DNA of 9,289 bases, from the NCBI GenBank assembly GCA_900551605.1, contig URWS01000033.1:1-9289 (forward strand), written 5' to 3'. This DNA is from an uncultured Collinsella sp. GTDB taxonomy: Bacteria; Actinomycetota; Coriobacteriia; Coriobacteriales; Coriobacteriaceae. A model generated the notes under the pieces. It was not told the DNA's origin and searched no databases. It saw nothing but the letters and a program-made list of their open reading frames with translations. Positions 1 through 5,953 of the stretch are shown here, one piece after another (the first letter of the stretch is position 1; each line of letters starts with the position of its first letter). A program made the position numbers and the translations under genes.

Positions 1-38
1 TGCGATCGTCGGCAGCGTCAGATGTGTATAAGAGACAG
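1..38 (+). other. Illumina Nextera (Tn5) adapter at contig end, not genomic
   Basis: Positions 6-38 match the 33-nt Nextera Read 1 transposase adapter. It starts TCGTCGGCAGCGTC and ends in the 19-bp Tn5 mosaic end AGATGTGTATAAGAGACAG. Bases 1-5 (tgcga) sit where the i5 sample index would end, and from memory they match the last five bases of Nextera index S522. Genomic sequence therefore starts at 39. The adapter gives false reading frames on both strands: a plus-strand peptide beginning MCIRDS and a minus-strand tail LSLIHI followed by a stop, both well-known adapter artefacts in protein databases. Confidence 0.97.
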
Positions 39-1496
39 CTGTTCGGTGGATATGGTCGGCTCGTCGGCCTCGTCCTGCCGAATGGGTGCCGCGACCGCCT
101 CGACCGTCGCGTCGGCTACGGGCTCGGCTTCCGGTTGCCCTGAGTCCGCTGCCTCGGCTTCCACAGGTGCGCCGTCCTCGCGCTCTTCATCGATCAAAAG
201 CGCTTCGCGCGTTTGCGCAGCGGCGCTCCGAATGTGCCCCAGCTGACTCAGATCGATATCGATCTTGACGGGCTGGTGTGCGGCGTCCCACGAAAGCCAT
301 GCCACAATCTCGTCATCGATAATCTTGGCCAGATATTTGGGGACCTTTTCTTCCTTAAGGGGATGGGCGGGGTCCAGCGCCAGGCGCAGGCGTTGGTCGC
401 AGGCGCGCATCATTTCACCGAGCTTGCTGCTCTTTTGCCTACTACCGTGGATACGCATGCATTCCCAAAAGCCGTTTTGGCAACGGTAGATATGGATAGG
501 ATCCAGGCGATATTCGCAGTCCTCGTGGCGCTCGGGCGCAAAGAATACGGCAGAGGCAAACATGGTGTAGGGCATGGCCGTCTCCTCCCCAAATAAACTC
601 GCCACGATGCCGGTCTTTCGGTGCGTGTCATAGTAGCGCGCCATGCGGACATACACGGCGCATGCCACGTGGCGCAGATCGCGGTGGTGGCTGCGGTCGA
701 GCCGCGAGTTACTTAGGTTGTACGTGGAGAGGGCGTTGATGGCGGCCATGAGTCGCTCCTCGCGCACCTCATCGGGCGGAAGGGGGAGCGTGGGCTCGGA
801 GGTTTTGCGACGCTTAGGGGTCTGGCCGGACGGTGCCGGTGCCGGTACAAGGTCTCGTGCCGCGCGCCGCAGCTCGATAAGGGCGTTATCGAACATGACG
901 GTTTTAGAGTCACGAAGCAACTTGGGGTCGAGCCCGTGGAACACGGCGTAATCCTGCAGCCACACGCGCGCAAACCGGTCGATGCCGGGCTCGAAGGCGC
1001 GATAGACATCCCAAAAAGCCTTGATCTTGTTAAAACCATCGAGCGGATTATCTACGCCAATGCCGCAAATCAGCTCATAGAGATACAGAAAGGCAAAGGA
1101 CGTAGACGTTTCCTCGACGGTTCCGCGGCGTACCCGTGCGCGCCAGGTAAAGTACCCGCGCAGCTGGCGATCGCTCATGGCGTTGTAGGTTGGGAAGTAC
1201 GACTTGAACGTACCGTTATAGGGGCAATCGTCCTCAAAGTCAGCCATCAGCTGGCCTTGGCGGTAGAAAAGTTCGGCTTCCGAAAGCCAGCGTCCCGCAC
1301 CGCCTTTGGGGTCATCCTGCCAGCGCGATATCTCGCGCATCTTGCGGTACTGGTCGGGAAGGAAGTTCTGCATCTGACGACCGGTTTTGAGAATCGGCTC
1401 GTCTGCGTAGACTTCATGTGAGAAACGGGCGGACTGATGGGTCCGGGCCTCGGCCATAATGCGCTCGATGAGCATCTTGATGTCCTGGTCGGCCAC
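39..1496 (-). CDS. TerB N-terminal-domain protein, 3' end missing (contig edge)
   Basis: 486 genuine residues are visible. The start is GTG at 1496, preceded by a strong AGGAGAGGAG ribosome binding site. The frame continues six codons into the adapter (LSLIHI, stop), so the apparent stop is artificial and the true C-terminus is unknown. Residues about 60-215 resemble the TerB_N domain (PF13208): the aromatic stretch SYFPTYNAMSDRQLRGYFTW at 99-118, followed by an RxR and the helix FAFLYLYELICGIG at 134-147. Residues about 215-245 form a proline-rich linker. The segment KIDIDLSQLGHIRSAAAQTR (411-430) looks like the start of a TerB_C-type region (PF15615), and an acidic Ala/Glu-rich tail runs to the junction. 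TerB-like domains are associated with tellurite resistance and phage or stress response systems, but the role of these large TerB_N proteins is unclear. The gene is not in an obvious operon with its neighbours and has its own candidate promoter. Family assignment is by motif recall. Confidence 0.85.
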
Positions 1497-1533
1497 CGCT
1501 TCTCCTCTCCTAACGCAGCTTCGGTGACCTCAT

Positions 1534-1562
1534 ATCATAGCACAGCATCAAACAGGTGTTCG
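1534..1562 (-). promoter_or_regulatory. Candidate promoter for the TerB_N gene
   Basis: Read on the minus strand there is an extended -10, TGCTATGAT (1534-1542, hexamer TATGAT at 1534-1539). A weak -35, CGAACA (1557-1562), lies 17 bp upstream. It sits in the 88-bp gap between the DUF554 stop and the TerB_N GTG start, about 37 bp before the start codon, and supports separate transcription of that gene. No terminator hairpin is visible after the DUF554 gene in this gap. The call rests on motif match only. Confidence 0.45.
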
Positions 1563-1584
1563 AGATACCGCTATGTAGATAGAT

Positions 1585-2301
1585 TTAGAACAGGAGGGCG
1601 TAGATGACGGCAATGACGACGGCTGGCAGCATGTTGGCCGTGCGGAAGGTCTGAGGTCGGATAAGGTTGACGCCGACGCAGAAGATGAGCATGGATCCCA
1701 CGAGTGAGAGGCTGTCGAGGGCCGCCGTGGTCATGATGGGGGAGAGCGCGCCCGCAAACAGCGTGATCGTCCCCTGGAACACGGCGACGGGCAGGGCCGA
1801 GAAGATGCAGCCGCGGCCGAGCGAGGCCGTCATGGTGCAGACAATGATGCAGTCCAGTGCACCCTTCAGGGCGAGTGTGGACCAGTCGCCGAGCAGGCCG
1901 TCCTGAATCGATCCCACGATGGCCATGGCGCCGATGCAGACGGTCAGCGATGCCGAGACAAAGGCATTGGTAAATTCATTGTCGCCTTCGCTGCCGGTTT
2001 TGCGTTTGAGCCATTCGCCGAGGTTTTCGATGGCAGCTTCCAGGTTGATGGCTTCGCCGATGAGCGATCCGAGGGCAAACGAGACGATCAGCATAGTGGT
2101 ACCGGTGGTCGACAGGGCGCCGCCGTCGATAACGAGCATCTTTTGCATGGTGCCGCCCAGGCCGATAAACAGGACGCACAGCCCCGACGCCTTCATAAGG
2201 GTATCTTGGATACGGGGCGTGATAAAACGGCCGCCCGCTAATCCCAAAAGACCGCCCGCAATCAAAAGCACAACGTTGATGATTGTTCCCAAGCCCGGCA
2301 T
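1585..2301 (-). CDS. DUF554 family multi-pass membrane protein (YdfK-like)
   Basis: 238 aa starting MPGLGTIINVVLLIAGGLLG. I chose ATG at 2301 over an upstream in-frame ATG at 2358 because GGGAGGG lies just ahead of it and because the DUF554 family starts with this Gly-rich membrane segment. Hydrophobic stretches suggest about seven membrane spans, near residues 4-24, 38-56, 67-84, 113-130, 143-165, 168-188 and 196-238. The glycine-rich motif FIGLGGTMQ, the SFALGSLIGEAINLE stretch and the cytosolic-looking loop LGEWLKRKTG are what I recognise as DUF554 (PF04474). The family is a widespread inner-membrane protein, possibly a transporter, with no established substrate. Length is normal for the family. 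It lies 118 bp downstream of the surface-protein cluster on the same strand, so read-through is possible, but nothing ties the functions together. Confidence 0.88.
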   Translation of the reverse strand: MPGLGTIINVVLLIAGGLLGLAGGRFITPRIQDTLMKASGLCVLFIGLGGTMQKMLVIDGGALSTTGTTMLIVSFALGSLIGEAINLEAAIENLGEWLKRKTGSEGDNEFTNAFVSASLTVCIGAMAIVGSIQDGLLGDWSTLALKGALDCIIVCTMTASLGRGCIFSALPVAVFQGTITLFAGALSPIMTTAALDSLSLVGSMLIFCVGVNLIRPQTFRTANMLPAVVIAVIYALLF

Positions 2302-2371
2302 GAGCCCTCCCGTATTGATGCCACCTTGGCAATCGTAGCAGAATGGAACGCAGGGCATATCGCGACTTGTC

Positions 2372-2395
2372 TAATACGTTATATGAGTGGTATTA
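2372..2395 (-). promoter_or_regulatory. AT-rich dyad upstream of the DUF554 gene
   Basis: The arms TAATAC (2372-2377) and GTATTA (2390-2395) form a 6-bp inverted repeat separated by 12 bp. On the minus strand the spacer contains TATAAC (2378-2383), five of six matches to a -10 box, with no good -35 at the usual distance. The element is in the 118-bp gap between the 470-aa gene and the DUF554 gene and could be an operator overlapping a promoter. It is AT-rich in a GC-rich window and has no following U-run, so it is unlikely to be a classical terminator. Confidence 0.25.
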
Positions 2396-2419
2396 AGTCT
2401 GGCGTTCAGCGGGAAAGCC

Positions 2420-3832
2420 CTAGGTTGTCGTCGGAACGTAGGGATAGTATTCAAAGCGTAGCGTCATCAGCCGTTGCGGGGACTCGATGCCCGCGGCGAT
2501 GATATCGGCATCTCGGGCGCGGTCAAACCCTTCAAGTTCAATCTGGTACGAGACGTCTTCCATAATGTCCAGACGCCGCCAAGCTTGGAGCGTGTCGCCA
2601 TCGAATTCCAAGGTTTTGCTTCCATCTGGGGCAACGGCGTATAGGCGCAGCTTGGCAGTGGTCGCAGGGTCGACGATCGTGATCTTTTTGATTTCGTTCC
2701 GAGTATTCTTGGCGCCTAACAAGGTGAGCAATGTTGGTGCCACGATTTCACCCGATGGCAAAAAGACGACCTCGACGGACTCCGGAAATGCAATGATGGC
2801 AGATTTGCGAACAGGTTGATTGGCCGCGGCAACTTCGATGCTTGCTGCATCGACGGTCGTCGTGTGGTCGAGTGCGGTGAGCATGCAGCAGTTGCCCTCA
2901 TCGACATCTTGGGACGTCGCAAGGCCTAGGCTGTCCTCGAGTTGGGGATCGCTTGGCTCGATAACAGCTTCATCCGGTTCCTCTGAAGGGGCGGAGATGC
3001 CGTTTGTCGGCAGTGGCGCGCTGTCTGCTTTCTCCTCTGTTATGGCTGCGTTCGTGGTGTCATCTTTTGATGGGAAGGCCATTTCGTTCAATACAAAGGG
3101 GGCGATCCCGATGGCTCCAGCTCCATTCCATTCCATTTCGAGGAGCGCCGGGTCGGCAAGTACGTGCTGCCTGTCTTGCGTTTGGACATCGATCTCGATA
3201 GGGCAGAGTTTCGCCCCTCGAGTAAGGCTGAGCGACCCGTTTTGCTTATCGTCTTTGATTTTGGCGCCTTCGGCATTGTCGGCGTAGAACAACAGGGGGG
3301 TCTCTCCCGTTGCGACGGCGTCGGTGCTGGCTTTGGTTATCCGCAACGATGCCGTGAATGAGAGCGTGGGCTGCGCGCCGTCGGCGTGCGAGACAACGCA
3401 GCCCAGGCATACACCTCCTTCTTCTTCGAAAAACGCGCTGTCGAAGGCGACCTTCGCTTCGTTCGCCGAGCCATCGACCGAAGCGATGTCGATGCGTAGC
3501 TCCAAATCGCAAGGGTCGTCATCTGCATCGAGCGCAACTGAGCGCCACGTGCAGATGGCGCATCCTGCCTGGGAGCCGTCCGTCTTGTCCGAACGCTTGA
3601 TATCCACGACTATCGAGCTGTCCGTGTCCTGACGAAGGCATCCCGAGGTCGAGACTGTTGCCTGTGTGAGCGAAAACCGCTTGCACGCAATGACGCTCGA
3701 CGGGTCTGGTGCGGGGCTTAGGGCTGCCGGCAAGGAGTCCGCCATGACGGGGGTCGCCCAAGCGGCGATAGGCGTTCCGGTTGCGAGTGCGCCGCAGAGC
3801 GCGACGACGGGCAAAAGGTTCTTCGATGCCAT
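2420..3832 (-). CDS. Secreted cysteine-rich surface protein, unknown function
   Basis: 470 aa; the ATG at 3832 has AAGGAG 5 bp upstream. The N-terminus is a signal peptide (hydrophobic 6-26, plausible cleavage after VMA at 31). No LPXTG motif and no C-terminal membrane span are visible; the protein ends in PYVPTTT. I do not recognise the family. Three parts can be seen. Residues about 48-250 are beta-rich and hold Cys 50, 65, 91, 94, 108, 142, 145 and 210, including two CxxC pairs (CAIC 91-94, CLGC 142-145). Residues about 250-312 are an acidic Pro/Glu/Asp/Ser-rich linker, probably disordered. Residues about 340-470 form a second beta-rich domain (FPESVEVVFLPSGEIVAPTL, then IKKITIVD, ending RLMTLRFEYYP). 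Cys 315-316 form a CC pair between the linker and this domain. The C-terminal domain resembles the 199-aa protein encoded two genes upstream. It is the last gene of the cluster, 39 bp after the LAQTG protein. Secretion is well supported; function is open. Confidence 0.82.
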   Translation of the reverse strand: MASKNLLPVVALCGALATGTPIAAWATPVMADSLPAALSPAPDPSSVIACKRFSLTQATVSTSGCLRQDTDSSIVVDIKRSDKTDGSQAGCAICTWRSVALDADDDPCDLELRIDIASVDGSANEAKVAFDSAFFEEEGGVCLGCVVSHADGAQPTLSFTASLRITKASTDAVATGETPLLFYADNAEGAKIKDDKQNGSLSLTRGAKLCPIEIDVQTQDRQHVLADPALLEMEWNGAGAIGIAPFVLNEMAFPSKDDTTNAAITEEKADSAPLPTNGISAPSEEPDEAVIEPSDPQLEDSLGLATSQDVDEGNCCMLTALDHTTTVDAASIEVAAANQPVRKSAIIAFPESVEVVFLPSGEIVAPTLLTLLGAKNTRNEIKKITIVDPATTAKLRLYAVAPDGSKTLEFDGDTLQAWRRLDIMEDVSYQIELEGFDRARDADIIAAGIESPQRLMTLRFEYYPYVPTTT

Positions 3833-3871
3833 GGGGTCTCCTTGCTTTATATTGTGCGAGCTGGTTGTGTC

Positions 3872-4162
3872 TTATTGCTGGTTGCGTTTGATGCACAGTC
3901 CGAGGCCGGTGGCTCCCGCGCCCGCCGCAGCGACGCTTGCTGCCAAGAGCTGCTTTTCGTCGCCTGTCTGCGCCAACGGTTCCTGGTGGTTGCCGCGGTC
4001 GAGCCCCGAGAGGTCGACCGTCACTTGCGTGGCGGCCTGAGCCTGTTCTTGCTGGGCAAAGGCCATGGCTGGCCCAAACGCTAGGATGCTGACGGCGGCG
4101 GCCAGGGCGATCACCTTATGCCGTGTGCGCACCGGGCTCGACCGTCCAGGTGATTGTTGCAA
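3872..4162 (-). CDS. Tiny sortase-anchored protein with LAQTG signal
   Basis: 96 aa if TTG at 4162 is the start. TTG is preferred because GAAGG lies 8 bp upstream, but GTG at 4132 also gives a complete signal peptide and has a weaker binding site. Residues 13-36 form a classic signal peptide (RTRHK, hydrophobic core ALAAAVSILAFG, cleavage after AFA at 36). The C-terminus is a cell-wall sorting signal: LAQTG (63-67), hydrophobic 71-90, then the tail IKRNQQ. LAxTG is the variant associated with class E sortases of Actinobacteria. After processing only about 28 residues remain exposed, containing QVTVDLSGLD. The coding region overlaps the end of the 199-aa gene by 47 bp in another frame, which suggests translational coupling. 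In Csc/WxL clusters a comparably small LPXTG protein (CscD) serves as wall anchor for the complex; a similar role here is inferred. No sortase gene lies in the window. Confidence 0.85.
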   Translation of the reverse strand: MQQSPGRSSPVRTRHKVIALAAAVSILAFGPAMAFAQQEQAQAATQVTVDLSGLDRGNHQEPLAQTGDEKQLLAASVAAAGAGATGLGLCIKRNQQ

Positions 4163-4715
4163 CTTGATCGCCTTCGCCGGTTACGTGGAAGATGTCGCGC
4201 GTGACGCGGGCGACATTTCCGCTCGTCTTGAGCTTGATCTTGTCCGAACCGCCGGCAATACCCTGATAGCCCATATCAAAGGTTGCGTTCTTGGAAAGAT
4301 CGATTCCCGTCCCCTGCATTGCGGCGCTGGCGTTCTGGAGTTCCCCGTCGGGGCCGACCTTAAAGTCGATGGAGTTCTGTGCGGTTCCGGCTTTGGCGTC
4401 GGCAGCAATGGTCCAGGTGTTCATGGCATCGATCTTCATGTTGGTGACATGGATGCCGTAGGCCGAAAGGTTGTCGATGGTGGTTGCATCTTCTGAGGGG
4501 CCCTGAAGCGTGCCGTCGGCCTTGGCGACGAACGGAATGACCGTCGGAACTTTGAAATTAACGTTGTCGATCTCGGTCCTGACCATTACCTTCGTGCTTC
4601 CAACGCGCCCGGCTGCCATGGCTGGCGTTGGCGCCGTGCCCATTGCGAGTGCGAGCGCGAGCCCTGCGCCCACGACGAGCGCTCTGGCTCCGTTCATGTT
4701 CCTGGTGATGTCCAT
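4116..4715 (-). CDS. Secreted beta-rich surface protein, WxL-like C-terminus
   Basis: 199 aa. The ATG at 4715 has AAAGGA 8 bp upstream, giving MDITRNMNGARALVV. Residues 1-34 are a signal peptide (core VVGAGLALALAMG, cleavage near AMA). The mature part, about 165 aa, alternates beta-prone stretches with Gly/Asp turns: VNFKVPTVIPFVAKADGTLQ (52-71), HVTNMKIDAMNTWTI (89-103), and a last strand ATITWTV (186-192). That ending is reminiscent of the C-terminal strand of WxL-type and camelysin-type surface proteins, but I see no convincing pair of WxL motifs. There is no sorting signal or membrane anchor, so it would need a partner to stay on the cell. Its frame ends inside the start region of the LAQTG gene. 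It looks related to residues 340-470 of the 470-aa protein. No family assignment; a structural surface or matrix component is the likeliest role. Confidence 0.82.
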   Translation of the reverse strand: MDITRNMNGARALVVGAGLALALAMGTAPTPAMAAGRVGSTKVMVRTEIDNVNFKVPTVIPFVAKADGTLQGPSEDATTIDNLSAYGIHVTNMKIDAMNTWTIAADAKAGTAQNSIDFKVGPDGELQNASAAMQGTGIDLSKNATFDMGYQGIAGGSDKIKLKTSGNVARVTRDIFHVTGEGDQVATITWTVEPGAHTA

Positions 4716-4735
4716 GGTCGTTCCTTTCTATTCGC

Positions 4736-4752
4736 CGCGGGCCGTCCCCGCG
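4736..4752 (-). repeat. GC-rich intercistronic hairpin before the 199-aa gene
   Basis: CGCGGG (4736-4741) and CCCGCG (4747-4752) are perfect 6-bp complementary arms around a 5-nt loop. In the minus-strand transcript the hairpin lies in the 90-bp gap between the membrane-protein gene and the 199-aa gene, ending about 9 nt before the AAAGGA binding site. There is no downstream U-run, so it is more likely an mRNA-stability or processing element that raises expression of the downstream secreted proteins than a terminator. Confidence 0.35.
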
Positions 4753-4805
4753 ATGATTGGACGAGTGTTGGTGGCCGCGCGCAATGACACAGCGGGCGTT
4801 AGGGG

Positions 4806-5315
4806 CTAGCTCTCGGCCTGTTCCACCCGGACCTTGACGCGCGTCGGATTGCCGTGGTTGTCATGGGTCTTGGTGTCGAGTGCCTGGATTTCGATATACG
4901 CTTCGCCTTCCTCGATGTTGCCGGCGGGACACGTCTCGACCGTCTTGCCGGTCTCGACGATGCCGGACTCATAGATGGTTTCGTCGTTTTGAATGACGCG
5001 GAATCGCTGGGGAAACTTGTTGTCCTGGACGTTTTGCACGTTGACGCGCAACTTGCCGCCTTCCTGCAGCTGGGCGACCGGCGCGACCGAGATCATCATC
5101 ATGTTGTCGCGGACGATGGCGTCGAGCTCATCTTGGATTTCTTGGCGCGATTTGCCCTCGGCCGTCGTGACCGAGGCGCCCGCTTCGGGTACGGGCTGTG
5201 TCTGCCAGGCGTACAAGCCTACGGCGACGAGGGCGCAGACGATAGCCAAGCAGACAGCGATGAGTTTCTTGCGATGTCCCGGACTCGCGAGCCGGGGCAA
5301 CTTCTTCGCGCTCAT
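4806..5315 (-). CDS. Membrane-anchored beta-sandwich-like surface protein
   Basis: 169 aa, ATG at 5315. A short basic N-terminus (HRKK at 14-17) precedes one membrane span at about 18-36, so the rest should face outward as a bitopic protein. Residues about 44-72 are a charged, probably helical stalk (SRQEIQDELDAIVRD). Residues 73-169 look like a small beta domain, with the segment QRFRVIQNDETIYESGIVET at 103-122. The pattern of a strand, then IYxSG, then a Gly turn, then an alternating strand matches small membrane-tethered proteins I recall from surface-protein loci of Firmicutes; no named family is claimed. The start overlaps the stop of the upstream 98-aa gene as ATGA (5312-5315), implying translational coupling. 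It may be the membrane end of a complex with the 199-aa, 470-aa and LAQTG proteins. Confidence 0.82.
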   Translation of the reverse strand: MSAKKLPRLASPGHRKKLIAVCLAIVCALVAVGLYAWQTQPVPEAGASVTTAEGKSRQEIQDELDAIVRDNMMMISVAPVAQLQEGGKLRVNVQNVQDNKFPQRFRVIQNDETIYESGIVETGKTVETCPAGNIEEGEAYIEIQALDTKTHDNHGNPTRVKVRVEQAES

Positions 5316-5608
5316 GCGGCGTCCTTGGTGGTGTAGACGCGTGCGAACGTGGACGGGTCCGCTCCAAAGAGCATGTGAAGCATCAGACGGCGCGAGTAGA
5401 CAAGCTCATCGAAGTCGGGAGGGAGCTCGATGTCGTGGACGCGTGCGATGTGGTGGGCGAGTGCCGAGAACGACTCGGGGTCGCAGATCACATCGGTAGT
5501 GACGTGGTAGACCGTCGTGTCGGGGAATGCCTCTTCTTCGAAAGGCAGGAGATGGGGATCGTCGTCGACTTCGATGGCGACACCGTACTGGGGCCAGTAA
5601 TATGCCAT
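5312..5608 (-). CDS. Small DUF559/PD-(D/E)XK-like protein, probably reduced
   Basis: 98 aa. ATG at 5608 is chosen because AGGGAGGT lies 4 bp upstream; the frame is open back to an ATG at 5755, but that one has no binding site and the extra 49 residues look non-coding. Residues 3-19 (YYWPQYGVAIEVDDDPH) resemble the core strand of DUF559/Vsr-like PD-(D/E)XK nucleases, where a D-x-WP strand is followed by ExD (here E13, D15). The usual Asp before the WP is absent, as is the N-terminal part of a full nuclease, so activity is doubtful. The segment AFPDTTVYHVT (27-37) could match the following strand of that fold. The C-terminal half is helical (ESFSALAHHIARVHDIELPP). It is the first gene of the cluster and shares an ATGA overlap with the membrane protein gene. 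The fold assignment is tentative; a Coriobacteriia-specific small protein of unknown role is the safe description. Confidence 0.7.
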   Translation of the reverse strand: MAYYWPQYGVAIEVDDDPHLLPFEEEAFPDTTVYHVTTDVICDPESFSALAHHIARVHDIELPPDFDELVYSRRLMLHMLFGADPSTFARVYTTKDAA

Positions 5609-5681
5609 AGGAACCTCCCTGCTTCTGGGGCCAAAACTTCTATCGGTTTGGCTGTCGATGCCGACCGTATCAGCCACTACT

Positions 5682-5703
5682 TGACCAAAAGCTGACCAAA
5701 TGC
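5682..5703 (-). repeat. 11-bp tandem direct repeat, possible operator
   Basis: tgaccaaaagc (5682-5692) is followed immediately by tgaccaaatgc (5693-5703), ten of eleven bases identical. The repeat period is about one helical turn, so both copies face the same side of the DNA, as expected for cooperative binding of a regulator. It lies 74-95 bp upstream of the 98-aa gene start on the minus strand. No regulator gene is present in the window. Confidence 0.4.
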
Positions 5704-5763
5704 TTGACGGATTCGCATCGTCGCAGGTAGTAGGTGGTAAAAAATACTTCAACATTTTTTGAG

Positions 5764-5786
5764 CGCCAATTTCGCGATCGTTGGCG
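5764..5786. promoter_or_regulatory. Inverted repeat CGCCAA-N11-TTGGCG, possible operator
   Basis: Perfect 6-bp arms (5764-5769 and 5781-5786) flank an 11-bp spacer that includes TCGCGA. It lies 155 bp upstream of the surface cluster start and 167 bp upstream of the dehydrogenase start, so it could serve either operon. There is no U-run, and it is not positioned as a terminator for any gene. It may be a dimeric regulator site; the regulator is unknown. Confidence 0.3.
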
Positions 5787-5953
5787 GCAAAGCGATATGT
5801 GTCAAAAACATCGCCTGCCGAGATGTAGCGGCCGCTCGCCGAATTGCACGAACGTAAAAATCCTCAATTATGGAGACGGTCTCGAACACGTCAACGAAAC
5901 GATGCGGTAACATCTCCCTGCAAACACTGTAGTTAGCTAAAGGGGAGTTCTGC

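Larger units (their letters stand above)
5609..5953. other. Divergent intergenic region between surface cluster and Ldh-Etf operon
   Basis: These 345 bp separate two divergent operons and should hold both promoters. I see a tandem repeat near the surface cluster, an inverted repeat in the middle, and a weak plus-strand promoter candidate TTGCAC (5844-5849) with AATTAT (5866-5871) at 16-bp spacing. No RNA gene or convincing coding region is visible. The stretch around 5735-5760 is AT-rich (A and T runs) against a GC-rich background. Confidence 0.6.

Noticed and set aside
22..246. Plus-strand frame starting MCIRDS
   Set aside because: Its start lies inside the Nextera adapter and the rest is antisense to the TerB_N gene; a known artefact peptide.
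2302..2358. 19-residue N-terminal extension of the DUF554 protein
   Set aside because: The extension is Cys/Gly-rich with no match to the family start; GGGAGGG directly precedes the internal ATG at 2301.
2396..2419. Rho-independent terminator after the 470-aa gene
   Set aside because: Only a 3-bp GGG/CCC stem is present and there is no U-run.
4116..4715. Calling the 199-aa protein a true WxL protein
   Set aside because: Only one W-x-(I/V) type strand at the C-terminus is visible and the usual two WxL motifs are not; kept as WxL-like only.
5609..5755. N-terminal extension of the 98-aa gene to the ATG at 5755
   Set aside because: No ribosome binding site at that ATG, the extra 49 residues have no domain-like pattern, and a strong AGGAGG-type site precedes the ATG at 5608.
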